Of a stretch of 64,000 nt of DNA, positions 1 through 13,300 are shown piece after piece; within the stretch, counting starts at the first letter, position 1, and every line of letters starts with the position of its first letter. The position numbers and the translations under genes were made by a program. The stretch comes from Anoplopoma fimbria (lineage: Eukaryota > Chordata > Actinopteri > Perciformes > Anoplopomatidae): assembly GCF_027596085.1 (NCBI RefSeq), contig NC_072470.1, forward strand, positions 2,206,532 through 2,270,531, given 5' to 3'. The notes beneath the pieces are model-generated. The model was given only the letters and a program-made list of their open reading frames with translations. It searched no databases and had not been told where the DNA came from.

Positions 1-98
1 TTGTTTTTAATTGAAAATACACTCAGTTTGAGTTGTTGTTGTTGTTGTTGTTTTTAACCCAGCAGGTTAAAGTCAAAGGCAGAGGGAGACGAACCACA

Positions 99-2248
99 AT
101 GTCCAGTAGTGTAAGTGTCATTATTATTTTATTTATTTTATTCATTTTGTTTTTTTATTTTATTTTATTTTATTGATTATGTTTGTTTTACTTGATTGTC
201 ACTTGTTTCTTTGTTTAGTTTTATCCAAATTATTGTTCTTAATGTTTCTTTTATTGCGCTGTTTTGCTGGCTTGTCTGTCGAAGCACTTTGTAAATATTG
301 TTTTTAAAAGGTGCTATATAAACAAAGTTATTATTATTACTACTTGTCCCCTGTGTAAAGGGAAGTGTGTTTACCTCAAGCACACAAGTGTGTATCTGAA
401 GCATAGGCCCTGTTTTCTTAAAATGCTTCTAGCTGTTGACCAATGCCTTTGTGTCTCTGTAGGTGCTGTGTGGCCGAGGCAGGTTGGTCCTGTCTAAGAC
501 TGCTGGCCAGCAAGCGTTAGCTGCCCTCCGTGTCAGCAGAACCAGAACCTTCTCTGCTGCGAGCTCGGATGAGCCTTACATAGCTGTATCACACACCGAC
601 TCAGGTGAGTCAAGTTAGAAAATGTATTAGTAACCAGTTACGGGTAAATGTAACCAAACTCCACAGTTAGAATGTTCTGATCTCGATCTGAAGGAAGCTT
701 ATGACTTGTGTTTTTAGTTTCTTTGTTCTTGCTCTGGTCTGTTGAATTGTGTTTCCAAAACGACATGCAGAGAGATGCTAGATGGTGTATCAAACATGGC
801 TACAGATAATGTTCCAGGTTTGATAGAACAATGCAAAATATAAAGATATACTCATGTCTTTATCACGTCCCCTACAGGCCCCAGGACCGTGTGGCCTGAC
901 GAGAACATGGGACCATTCGGACCTCAAGACCAGCGCTTTCAGTTACCGGGTAACGCTGGCTTTGACTGCCACCTGGAGGGCATGGAGGACCAGAAGAGGA
1001 CCCCGGTCCACAGGACGGTGCCGGACGTACTGACGGCGCCAAGCTGCACGGAGAGACACCAGTTCATACTGGCCCAGTTTGTTAGTGAGTTCCAAGTAAG
1101 TGTTTGACTAGCTTTTGTTTTAACTAGCAGCTACCATAGAGGAAACTGAGGTTATGATGTTGTTTTTATGTGTTTTTATTAATTCATTTGTGAATTTGAC
1201 AACCCTGGGGGGACTTAAGATTCTCTTGTACTTAGTGTACATGTAATGGTCATTTAACAATACATTTTTAGCCATATAACCGTTGAACATTTGGATATAT
1301 TCTTTACTTGCCAGGTATCTCATTATCAATTGCAATACACAAATAAACTGCTCAAATAATTTTTTTATGCTACAAATTTTCACATCATAATAAGGGATTT
1401 CCATGCCTCAAAGCTGCTTTGTCAGTGTGTATTTGTGTGTGTGTGTTCATCAGGGAAACCTGGGCTCTATAGACACGAGAGTCCACAAAGCTGAGCAGTA
1501 CTTTACTCAGACAGAGACAGACTGCTCCATAAATTCCTGCCCTGAGCTGCTAAGAAAAGGTAAGGAACCGCTAACTGGCCTCAACTTATTTTATACAGTC
1601 ACTCCTCATAACCTGAAGTAACAAAACTCTCTGTGTGTGTCTCAGATCTTGAGCTCATGTTCCCGTCAGCGCCCACCACTTCCATCACAGTTGTGACGGT
1701 CACACAGAGTAACAGTCGGCGTGAGGAGGAAGCAGAGCAGGACAAAGATAAGCAGCTGCACAAAGTGAGTCCTGTCATGTTTTATTATTATAAATGAAGA
1801 GATGTGATGTCATGTTGAAACTGCTTACCGATGTGCATTTTCTCCTAACTGCAGTTTGTGAGCGGAGCGAAGGAAATGTGCTTCGCTCTGTGGACTGCAG
1901 GCTACTGGGCAGACTTCATTGATCCGTCAACAGGAGAAGCTGTGAGTTGTTCTGTTTTGCTGTGGGGATTTCTTCCATTAACGGTGAATTTTCCTCCCTA
2001 TTTACATCACCTTTTTATTCCCCGAACAGTTCTTCGCATCTCCATCAAGTCAAACCAAACTGCACACGGAGGAGGAACTTACAGATTTGGGCTTCCACAT
2101 CGAAGTGTCGGGCTCCTGCACAGTCATTCGCCACATCCTGAGAGGAACGCCTCAGTTTGTGGGGACCGTTTTCACCAACGCGCCCGCTCACAGCGCTGCC
2201 ATCGCGAGACTACAAGGACTTTCAAATGTGCTCGCCGATGAGGAATAG
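99..2248 (+). CDS. mmadhc: Cobalamin trafficking protein cblD (methylmalonic aciduria and homocystinuria type D)
   Basis: Seven coding exons: 99-110, 463-604, 878-1095, 1454-1559, 1646-1764, 1855-1941 and 2030-2248 (TAG). They give 903 nt, a 300-residue protein; human MMADHC is 296. All junctions are GT-AG and in phase. The short first exon (MSSS) joins VLCGRGRLV, matching the human start MANVLCNRARLV. Diagnostic stretches are [49 protein letters not shown] and [14 protein letters not shown]. In the known family the N-terminus carries a mitochondrial leader, and the C-terminal half is a nitroreductase-like fold that binds MMACHC (cblC) and partitions cobalamin to cytosolic methionine synthase or mitochondrial methylmalonyl-CoA mutase. 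Of the Cys-Cys pair expected before the VIRH motif, the first is Ser257 here and the second is Cys258. An acceptor-like site just upstream (tttttaacccag, about 51-62) suggests a separate 5'UTR exon outside the window. Confidence 0.95.
120..350 (-). repeat. Dispersed LINE-tail-like repeat in mmadhc intron 1
   Basis: On the minus strand this stretch reads as an (ATT)n tract, then a 'cctttt aaaaaca' block and an A-rich 'ggataaaactaaac ... aacaagtgacaatcaa' segment. The same sequence occurs, tandemly expanded, on the plus strand at 57735-58260. The terminal trinucleotide tract and 'gtgctatataaa' motif resemble 3' tails of teleost non-LTR retrotransposons. The family is not determined. Confidence 0.6.
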
Positions 2249-2700
2249 GCTTTTAAAAAAGATATATATTTCACAGAAGGAAATCCAAACCACGTCTTAT
2301 TTATGGTTTGAAGAAGCTTGGATCTTGTTGGTGTTGGTTGCATCAGTCAAAGGTTGCGAAAGTTTGTCTTACTGTAAGGACTTGACTGAGACTCTAATGT
2401 AGACCCTGCTCGCCCTGCACTACATCAGGGAGAGAAACACACTCGGAGACATTTCAATATGTAACATCTGCTGTTTGAAGAGTTTGTAGACGATGTTGTC
2501 ACTCCAGAGCCATTTATTTGAAATTGAAACGCAGATATCAGGTCAAAAACTTTTCATACGAACATGTACAGTGTTGTTTTGTTTCCTCTTATCTGTTGCA
2601 CAGACTCTAAAGTAGTGTGGGAGTTGTTTGAGTTGAATCACTACGGTTGTGATAGTCAGAACTGCTGAGCCAATAAAGTGACTTCTCATACGGCTGCAAT
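2249..2700 (+). other. mmadhc: mmadhc 3'UTR with poly(A) signal
   Basis: Non-coding sequence directly after the mmadhc stop. A canonical AATAAA lies at 2672-2677, so cleavage is expected shortly after about 2690. No other gene is seen here. Confidence 0.6.
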
Positions 2701-2869
2701 GATGCTGTGTTTCCTGTAGCAGTGAGTGTGTGTGATCCTTCACAAAATAGTTTCAAATATTCACCATTCCATTGTTCCAGATTGATCTTACATTTTCAGT
2801 TGCCTGTACATGATAAAATATTCAAGTTTGCACACTAGAAAGAGAACCAATCAAATGCTGCGGTGGAAA

Positions 2870-3320
2870 GGTATTGCGATGTTTCACTTAAGTAAAAGTA
2901 GCGATACTACATTATAAAAGTTGTGCATTCAAACAGGTAGTTAAGTAAAAGTATTATTATTATTATTATTATATAGCACCTAAGTACTTTGAAGTATCAA
3001 AGTATACTTCCAAGTACCGAAGGTAAAAGTACTTATTATGCAGACTGGCCCATTTCAGATTTGTATATAATATAACTGATATACCTCCATTGTTGTTCCT
3101 GGTAAAGGTAATGATACTTTTAACTACTTTACCAGCTGCTGGGTAGATTAACCTGTAATAAAACATCGTATGATTAATACAAAATATAAAACCAATACAT
3201 GGTTTTATATTTTGTATTAATCATAATTTGCAAAGTAACCTAATGAAGTCCTAGTAAAAAGTACAATATTTGCCTTAAAATGTTAGAGTAGAAGTAAAAT
3301 CCCTCAAAAATTATACATGC
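2870..3320. repeat. Dispersed teleost repeat between mmadhc and pspc1
   Basis: Contains repeated blocks such as 'aagtaaaagta', 'taagtactttgaagtatc' and 'agtacttattatgcagactggccc', typical of a widespread teleost interspersed repeat (recognised from memory, class not assigned). It includes an (ATT)n run at about 2953-2972 and is followed by a GT/TA microsatellite at about 3336-3365. Nothing coding is seen from 2700 to 3900. Confidence 0.5.
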
Positions 3321-3332
3321 ATACGTTTACAC

Positions 3333-3366
<34 letters not shown>

Positions 3367-3900
3367 TAATTGAACCTCATCCATCGAGGACACATGGACA
3401 GAGCTGATTTTGAATTAACCAAATACCTGATTTACATTGAAAGTTTTTGTGTTGAACATGTCTTGGGTCAAATTATGGTAATAGGCTACTTTTTTTTTAT
3501 TTTTTAATTGTCTTGACCTGACTTTTTGTTTTCTCCCTGACATTGTGATGGGTATCACTGTTTGAGTAAGATTTATTTTTTTAAAGTTTAAAATATAAAT
3601 AGGGAAGCCTCATTGTACTCATTGAAAAGAGAATATATCACCATACTCTCACCTATTTGTTTTTTAACGTCAGCAACATCTCGACTTGTCTTCAGGGGAG
3701 AATGTGCACTTCGGTCGGCTGAGTTTGATTAGATTAGTCTGATGGATGCTGCAAAGAACATCTGATTTGTCTGTGTTCTGAGTCTGAAACAAATGTATTG
3801 CTCACGGACACAATTTTTACAAGATATTCTGCCTCATCTGACATTTTTATTTTGCAGTTTTGACACATCACCATCTGTGAGCCTGAAGCTAGACACAATG

Positions 3901-4000
3901 NNNNNNNNNNNNNNNNNNNNNNNNNNNNNNNNNNNNNNNNNNNNNNNNNNNNNNNNNNNNNNNNNNNNNNNNNNNNNNNNNNNNNNNNNNNNNNNNNNNN
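3901..4000. other. Assembly gap (100 N)
   Basis: Exactly 100 consecutive N, abutting a TTTATC satellite. The round length suggests a placeholder of unknown true size caused by the repeat. Confidence 0.98.
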
Positions 4001-4745
4001 TATCTTTATCTTAATTCATCTTTAACTTTATCTTTATCTTAATTTATCTTTATCTTTATCTTCATTTATCTTTATCTTCATCTTTATCTTAATTTATCTT
4101 TATCTTTATCTTAATTCATCTTTATCTTATCTTAATTTATCTTTATCTTAATTTATCTTTATCTTCATCTTCTTTATCTTTATCTTAATTTATCTTTATC
4201 TTAATTTATCTTTATCTTTATCTTTATTTTCATTTATCTTTATCTTTATCTTCATTTATCTTTATCTTTATCTTCATTTATCTTTATCTTTATCTTCATT
4301 TATCTTCATTTATCTTCATTTATCTTTATCCTTATCTTATCTTATCCCCACAGCCATCTTCCAGTTGGGTGTCCAAAATTTCCCACAACCTTGAATGCAT
4401 CCTAAGAAGAAGCTGCGCACGCATCCACCGCCATCTTTGAAATCCAGGAAGCGTGTGCGCCTCAAACCTCAAAGTTTGTTTAATTTAAACAATCTTTATC
4501 TTAATTTTTCTTTATCTTAATTTATCTTTATGTTTATCTTAATTTATCTTTATCTTCATTTATTTATCTTTATCTTAATTTATCTTTATCTTTATCTTAA
4601 TTTATCTTTATCTTAATTTATCTTTATCTTTATCTTTATCTTCATCTTTATCTTAATTTATCTTTATCTTAATTTATCTTTATCTTTATCTTCATTTATC
4701 TTTATCTTTATTTATCTTATTTTATCTTAATTTATCTTTATCTTA
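4001..4745. repeat. TTTATC/TTCATC/TTAATT satellite, split by a unique block
   Basis: Imperfect hexamer-like repeats (tttatc, ttcatc, ttaatt) fill 4001-4345 and 4493-4745, interrupted by a non-repetitive block at about 4350-4492. The array borders the N gap and runs up to the pspc1 5' region, so its true length is uncertain. Confidence 0.9.
4369..4492 (+). promoter_or_regulatory. Upstream duplicate of the pspc1 promoter/5'UTR module
   Basis: This block is a near-identical direct copy of 4748-4883, the sequence directly before the pspc1 start codon. Shared segments include 'tttcccacaacct', 'gctgcgcacgcatccaccg' and 'ccaggaagcgtgtgcgcctc'. It lacks the short 'gctgaacaaa' segment present in the downstream copy. 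Both copies keep 'ccgccatctttg', which fits the known YY1 consensus. It sits inside the TTTATC satellite and could be an alternative promoter or dead sequence. Confidence 0.7.
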
Positions 4746-4747
4746 TT

Positions 4748-4903
4748 TTTAAATTTCCCACAACCTCGAATGCATCCGAAAAAAAGCTGCGCACGCATCC
4801 ACCGCCATCTTTGAAATCCAGGAAGCGTGTGCGCCTCAAACGCTGAACAAACCTCAAAGTTTCTTCAACCTAAACAACATTTAACAACACATTTCATCAG
4901 AGC
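4748..4903 (+). promoter_or_regulatory. pspc1: pspc1 proximal promoter/5'UTR
   Basis: Sequence immediately upstream of the pspc1 ATG at 4904. It holds a YY1-like 'ccgccatctttg' at about 4800-4811 and GC-richer sequence than the AT-rich surroundings. No TATA box is visible. The precise transcription start is not determined. Confidence 0.5.
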
Positions 4904-5405
4904 ATGGCGAGCAGAAACATGCCGCAGAGCTGCAGCTCTCCTCCGCCGGTGAGAAGCGGCACACAGTCCCCGGTGTCGGTGCAGTCTCCGGGGAACAAAG
5001 GCAGCCCAGCGCCGCCGCCGCAGCAGCTCCCTCCGCCGGCAGCAGCAGCGCAGGGAGCCGGGGAGGGAACCGCGGAGGGCCGGGCCGAGATGACCCTGGA
5101 CATCACCAGCTTCAGGAAGCCCGGGGAGAGGACGTTCACCCAGAGATCACGGCTCTTCATCGGGAACCTGCCCGGGGACATCCCGGAGGACGAGTTCAGA
5201 AGCATGTTCGCTAAATACGGGAACATAAGCGAGGTTTTCATCAACAGAGACCGGGGCTTCGGCTTCATCCGCCTGGTAAATGGACTGCATTGCATGCATA
5301 GAGGTTCAAATGTTGTTTTCTTGTATATATGTGTTACACTACAGTAAGATCAGATAAAATAATCCTTTATTAGTCCTGCAGCAGGGAAATGTACAGGATT
5401 ACAGC

Positions 5406-5445
<40 letters not shown>

Positions 5446-5778
5446 ATATTTATTTATTTATATATTTATTTATATATATATATATTTTTTTTAATATATA
5501 TTTATTTATATTTATTTATATATATATATATTATATTTTTTTTTATATATATATTTATTTATATATATATATATTTATTTATATATATTTATTTATATAT
5601 ATTTATTTATATTTATTTATATATATATTTATTTATATATATATGTATTTATATATATATATATTTATTTATTTATATATTTATTTATATATATATATTT
5701 TTATTTATATATATTTATTTATATTTATTTATTTATATATATTTATTTATATATTATTTTTTATATATATTTATTTAT

Positions 5779-5812
<34 letters not shown>

Positions 5813-5996
5813 ATAATTATTTATATATATATATTTATTTATATATATATATATTTATATTTATATATTTATTTATTTATATATATATATATTTATATTT
5901 ATTTATATATATTTATTTATTTTTATATTATATTTATTTATATTTATATATATATATTTATTATTTATATATTTATTTATATATATATATTATATA

Positions 5997-6029
<33 letters not shown>

Positions 6030-9000
6030 GTATTATATATATATATAAATATGTATTTATATATATATATGTATTTATATATGTATTTATTTATTATATA
6101 TATATTTATTTATATATACATATTTATTTATTGTTATATATATGTATTTATATATTTATTTATATATATAAAATAAGCAATAAAAACAGTAAAAATCCAC
6201 AATAAAGAAAAACTATTATAGCTATAATTGCACAGTGTATTTTATTACACATGTAAAATAAAATAATCCTTTTTAATTTAACTTTACAGGATTACAGCAG
6301 CATAGGTTATAGTGCAAATAAGAGACATAGTAAAAAAAAAACCCCATCAAAATAAGTATTATAAATAAGCAATCAGCAATAAAAAACAGTAAAGAATCCA
6401 CAGTACCTGAAATATTATATATGCAGACAAGTATAACTATTGTATTGCATAATGCAATAATTTGCAAATATATATATATATATATAAATATAAGAAGTAC
6501 CAAAAGTTAAAAAAAAAAAAAAAAAAAAAATTCATGTTACAATAAATAAGATAAGATAAAATAATCCTTTTTAAATTAAATTTACAGGATTACAGCAGCA
6601 TAGGTTATAGTGCAAACAAGAGACATAATAAAAAAAATAAAAAAACCCCATCAAAATAAGTATTATAAATAAGCAATCAGCAAAAAAACCCAGTAAAGAA
6701 TCCACAGTAAGTGAAATATTATATATACAGACAGAGACTATTATAATTATTGTATTGCACAGTGTATTAGTGTCTATTAGCTATTAAATATGAAGTAGAT
6801 CTCTAGAAATTGTTTATTTTCTATATTTCCACCAGGCTTCCACATGTTTTTGTAATCTGTGACCGTTCTGTCAGCTAATACTTTTTTCCCCCAAAATAAA
6901 TCAAGGTTCCATCAAGACAACTATAGCAGATTGACATCCTGGTTCACTTTATTTTTTAGCCCACTTTTTGAAATAAAACATAAAGAATAGCCCTTTGTAA
7001 CATGATTCTGATAATTCATATAGAAAAGTATGTATCTGACAGTGCCCTTGTATACATTTTTTAAACTCCTGTAAACACACGTTTTCCCCTACTTGTTGAC
7101 CAGTACTTTAGGAATTAAGATACAATAAAATAATCCTTTATTAGTCCCGCAGCGGGGAAATTTACAGGATTACAGCAGCATAGAGGATAGTGCAAACAAG
7201 AGACATAGTAAAAAGAAACCTCAAAACAAGTATTATAAATGAGCAATAAAAAAACAGTAAAGAATCCACAGCAACTGAAATATTATATATACAGACAGTA
7301 ACTATTGTATTGCACAGTGTATTAGTGTCAGTGATGCCATCAAAACCCATGCATATACAAGAAAACAACATTTGAATAGCCGTCCGCTGTAGTGACCTCT
7401 ATGCATGAAAGGGTTTTAAGTGCAGCATATGACATTTCGCATTGTCTCGAGGAATGTTATGTTATTACCTGCATTTGTAATTGCAGCCTTTCTGTTAAAC
7501 TGTCAGCAGGTTCCCTGAATGTGTCCTGAGACATAACATTGCATTGAAGTTGAAAACACAGCGCTACACATGCAATTTTGGGACTGTTAAATGGCTATAA
7601 GTGAAGATAACAATTGTAATGAAATGTATTCTGCAGCCCTTATGGATGCCACAATCTGCTTCACTGTGGTTCCATCATCCTTTTTCTTTTTTTAATCCCG
7701 TGTCTTCCAGGAAACCCGGACGCTGGCAGAGATTGCTAAAGCTGAGCTGGACGGCACTGTTTTGAATAACCGACCAATCAGGGTCAGCTTTGCTACACAC
7801 ACTGCTGCCCTTACAGTGCGCAACCTGCTGCCCGTTGTAACCAATGAGCTGCTGGAACAGGTATAACAAGAATGTTAAAATCTCAGGAATTCAACTTGAT
7901 TGTCAAATGTACTTCCTGTGTGTGTGCTGCTCTGTGGAATTTGTTTGTTTCTGTGCAATGATATGTAATCTGGAAACCTTCCTCTACCATCAGGCGTTTT
8001 CTGAGTTCGGGCAGGTGGAACGGGCCATCGTCGTGACAGATGACCGCGGTCGCCCCACAGGGAAAGGCATTGTCGAGTTTACAAACAAAGCAGCTGCACG
8101 CCAAGCCCTGGAGCGCTGCACGGAGGGAGCGCTGCTGCTGACCGCGTAAGCAGCGTGGGGATGATGGGGGTTGGATGAGTGCGGTTTTGTTTTCTGTGCT
8201 CTTCCCGCATTTGCTGAAACCTTAGATTTGTACAAGACATCAATCAACATCATTGCAGTATAATATCACAGGTTTAATTCATTGTTGTCTCCCTTTCTTC
8301 AGCACGCCTTGTCCGGCCATCGTTGAGCCCTCGGATCAATTTGACAATGAGGATGGACATCCTGAAAAAGCGCTGCAGAAGTCTGCATCGTACTATAAGT
8401 AAGTAAAGCGATGACTTGTTATCATCATATAGTTAAGATGTGCTTCAGTTTAATTTTTAAGAACATTTTGACATTTTTTTGTTGTATTTATTTCCTTTCC
8501 CCCCAGGGAAAGAGAGCAGATGCCCCATTTTGCTCAGCCTGGGACATTTGAGTTTGAGTATTCGTCCCGCTGGAAAGCTCTTCATGAGATGGAGAAACAG
8601 CAAAGAGAGCAAGTGGACAAGAACATCAAGGAGGCCAAAGAGAAACTGGAGGCTGAGCTGGAGTCGGCCAAACATGAACATCAGCTCACGTTAATGAGAC
8701 AAGGTAGGGGCTTAGGGGCTGCTTTAGTGTACTTGGTATCTAACATTTGTTTTGTATATTATCAGGCAGCGTTGTGCCTTCGTGATGTACCTTTTGTTTT
8801 AAATAATCATTTTAACCTTTCAGTTTGTGATAGAAAGCAAATGTTGCACTGTGTCGCTTTGCTGTACTACAGAATACAAACTTGTCCAGCATAATTTAAA
8901 AGGAGGGGATAATCCTTCAGTCAACTGACTCCCTCACTGTCAAACGCTCCTGACACCAGTCACATTTAGAAACACAATCGCAGTCCGACAGACACCACAC

Positions 9001-10271
9001 TGCCCCACAATTAAGCTGCATTTTTCTTTTGGTGGGTTCATGTCGGCTTTAGTGGGAGGCTCTATATAGTGAGGTGATGGATTGACTAAGATTGAGAGGA
9101 TAAAATAGGGGATGGATTATGCTGCCTGAAACTGGACATAATAAGTGTGAAAATGTGGTTGCTACTTGTCACGATCGCCATACCTTAAGTCGTGCATACT
9201 TTACCTTTTCGGTTTTGGACCTCAAAATGTGATTGTTTCCGTTATTCATTCCTCTGCTTGTCCACCTCACTAATGTTGTCTTCCTCCCTTCTTCCAGATC
9301 TCATGAGGCGCCAGGAGGAGCTGAGGAGACTGGAGGAGCTCCGCAACCAGGAGCTGCAGCGAAGAAAGCAGATAGAGATGAGGTGCGTTTCCTTTCTTGA
9401 GCAAATCGTTAAGACAGAGAGTCCAATAGATTTATTTGATTGTGTTTTTATTTGACTGTTTTCCGTCTTTACGCTCTCTGGCTGTAGGCATGAAGAGGAG
9501 AGGAGGAGGAGAGAGGAGGAGATGATGAGACACAGAGAACAGGAGGAGCTGAGACGGCACCCAGATGGCTTCAAACCAAACTACGTGGACAACGTGAGTA
9601 CAGCTGGGATATACAGCACTCAAACACACTTAGAAACACACTTAAGCGTGTCCAGTTACACACACCTGCAATCAAGAATTACACCCATCAAGGAGTTAAA
9701 GTTGTCGGGTTAACAATTTTATATCCTGCAAATGCAAACATAACCACTCTCTTGTTCCTTACTTGTTCTTCCACTAATCTTTTGAATTCAAACATTTAAA
9801 ACATAAGAAGGTAGAAACGCATGTACAGTGTTGAAAGCATGTTTGCCTTGATATACTAAATATCATGGTATTTGTGTATCATAGTGTAAAATGGATGTCA
9901 ACAGCTTTTATAGTGTACATACTTGGCTTCCTAAGCAGTATGTCTGTACTTTACTGCCGCATCCTCAGTTAATGGTCTGTGACGTTACAATATTGTTATA
10001 GTTTTTCCAGCAGTTTTCAGGGTGAATCTATAAATCTATCTCATTTGAACATGTAGTACAACAGGAATGATCTGCTGGAAATTAGAAAAATACCATCACA
10101 TTTTAACTTTGTCCTGAGCCCAGTTTCTGGTTTGCGGGAAGCCTCTTTCTTAATTTCAGGTGCTTTTACTTTTCCTACATTTGAGCAGAACCTCGGCTCA
10201 ACTTTGTTGCTGTGCAGGGATTTCTTTTTTCCTCATAGTTGTTGCAGCTTTGAGTGATGTTTATTTTTATA

Positions 10272-10327
<56 letters not shown>

Positions 10328-13300
10328 CGCAATATGTTCATACTTGTAATGACTCTCCTATATTTTAATAGTTGCCGTCAGGCTTCAATGGTAAGACATT
10401 ACTGTAACACTGTGGCTCATTGTGTCACATGGGATCGGACAAATACCCACTTCAGTTGTACCACTTATTTATTAATAATGTATTATTAATAAATGAATTA
10501 GTAATTTAAGAAATGAATCATCCATAAGAAAAAAACTCATTTTCTCTGGTCTTCACTCGTCCTCTTTCTCTACAGATCCGTCTTTTTCATACTCTTTCTG
10601 ATCGGCATTCTTATCCAGTCACGAAATGAACCCATTTATTTTCTTAATACCACCTTGTTCAGGTGTTGCTCTTGTTTCCGTTTCCTGAACAAATTAAATA
10701 AAGACATAAATGTGAGCTCATAATCATAGATCAGCGATTAGCCGGGGAACAATACCTTTATGCATTTTTGGTAAAGCAGGTTATTGCTCAACATTCTTGT
10801 GTTCTATAAATGTGTTTTTCTGAGTTGTGATGCAGCTGCACGTTTATAGAGGAGCTCTAGTTCTGTCCTGTAAGTTGGAGGAATTTGTATTCGTCATTAT
10901 TTACCTTATAGGAACCGCCAGTCCGACAGATATTCATAGCATAAGGAAACAAAATTGATGGAGCTTTGCATAAGTGGATGAGAGTAGTAAATATAGTTTA
11001 ACTCATGTTTAAAATATGTACAATCACAAATACTAGTTTGACTACAGACCCTAGATCATTTTAGCTACAGACTTATGGCCTAGAAATTGATACGTTTTAT
11101 GAAAAAGGTAATTCCTTTCATGGCACAGCGTGCTCCAACAGCCAAGAGAAGATTTTAAGAAAAAAAATTAAAGAAGGAATGCTAGTGCTAATTCATTGAA
11201 GTGGATTTGCGGTGATAAGAAGCCGTTACGTAATCTTTCCGATTTGACTGGATCACAAAAATAAGATAATCCTTTATTTTACACATATTCTAGGTGACTT
11301 AACTATCAGTATGAGTGTCTGTTGGTGTGACTATGTTTTTGATTTCTGTGTCATAACTTTTTCTTCAAATCCTTTGCCCTGTTTAGAGGTCCAGTTGGAG
11401 TCTGCATCTTTACATGCACGTAACACACTAGTTACAGAACTTGCATCTAGGATTATCCGTTCAACTCATATTGACTCCTCCAGCAAAAAACAAAGTCTCT
11501 TCACTTAGTCAATTACTCTCCAAACACCAATGATTACTTTTATCAATGCACAGATCGTTTTTGATGAAATACATGTGAAGTTTCTTTTGTATTGTAATTT
11601 TAAGCTGAGGCGGGCACGTGTGTTGTGTCATACAGTTGGTGTGGATTGTAATATTTATAGAACATCTTTGCAAATGAGTCATACATAAATTCTACCCGTT
11701 TCCATCTAGTGATTATATTAGCTGCAGCTCAGGCATCACTGTTAGATCTGAAGAAGGATGGATTTAAAGCTGCCATGTCATAGATTTTAGTGGATAAAGG
11801 GGTTTCATCACACTTTTCATTTACTATTTGTTGTAATTGCATAACATATTGAACAGGTAAGTATATACAGATGTTGAATATCACAATATTTGCATTAATT
11901 AAACATATACACTCAAATTTCACAAAGTATGTGGCACAACAAATTTCAAACCTTTCAGTGTGACCAATATGATCTTGATGTCTTCATTTTCTACCGTCAC
12001 CTTAGAGTAGCTGCTGGTCTACCGCTGCCTTGATCTGTTAGTTTATGTGACTTGGGGAATCCAGACTAACCCTTTAAAGCACCAAAGGCCCTCAATGACA
12101 AAAACAAACAGATCCAGTGTTCTGCGACGTAACCCGCAACTGCATTTTACCACTTACATTTGTGATGAAATGTGTTGAAATGTATAGATTGGTGACAGTT
12201 TATTGACTCATTGTAGTGAGTTTTCTAACTTTCTGTCATTAATGTCCAATTGTTTTCAGTGATTTGGATTAAGCCTTGTCTAGATGTTTCATTGGAATAT
12301 TTTCATTAATAACTTAAATTCTAAAGCAGGCTCAATCCTGGGCAGTTAAATCTATTACTATAGAATTTAAATTTGATGTGTGTTTGTGTGAAACCGAGAG
12401 AGAAAGAGGATTGCGTGTCAGTTTGAGTGTGTACGAAATGTATCCATAACTGTTTATTGTGAGAGGATGTATGAATGAATGAACCGATAGCGCAGCACCT
12501 TTTTTAGTTTTTGTGCGTTTTGGCCCTGAAACACCAAGCCGACGCTCGCTCTAACGTCCAGCACCGTAAACTGTAGTCGGCCATTCTTAACAGACGTTTG
12601 GCTAATGAATGTTGAATCCGCATTAGTGCCGTTTGTCCTGTTTACGCCCCCACCCTGGGCTGTTGGTACCAATGCCAAACAACAGTTAAAATACCGCTTT
12701 GTACTGTTTATTTATTCTCCGGTTTAAGACAAGTAGGCCTATGTTAGAACAGATAACCTGTTTGGGATAGGCACTAATTGGCTCCAATGTTAGTGTTGCT
12801 TTTGTCAGTACTTTAATGTTTTGGTTTAATTTATAATCAAGTTTCAGCTTCTCCTCTGCTCTCTGTGTCGGGGTTGAGCTCCTCCAAGTAAACGCTCTCA
12901 AACAGCGAAGGGAACCGCGTGAACTACACTGTGGTATTTGCTGTGTGTTCACGTGCAATTAATAGATCGGGGCTTTGCTGTTGCTTGGTGTGTCAGGACC
13001 CCGTGTGAATGGGTGAATGTTGTGAATGTTTTATCGCATAACTTTTAATTGTGGTTGGGTTTTGAGGCCGACGTAAATAAATGCTTAAAACTCTTAATTA
13101 ATGCGTGTGTGAATACAATAGCCTGAAGCCCGTTTTATGTGGCTTATTTTTTTAAAGTTACGCTTGCATACCTCCAGACCATTAGATTTGATTAACTCGC
13201 AAACGAGTTTTGCACTTTGAATGCGATAAACTTGTCTGTGAGCAGTAAATCTACGGACCGGCAGAAGAATGGAAAATGTTTCTGCCTTGCCAGAGTTTAA

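Noticed and set aside
3793..4014. Open frame spanning the N gap
   Set aside because: Produced by translating N; no evidence of coding sequence.
5389..6048. 219-codon open frame of Tyr/Ile/Phe/Leu
   Set aside because: Artefact of the TA/TTTA low-complexity tract in pspc1 intron 1; no start context, splice sites or composition of a real protein.
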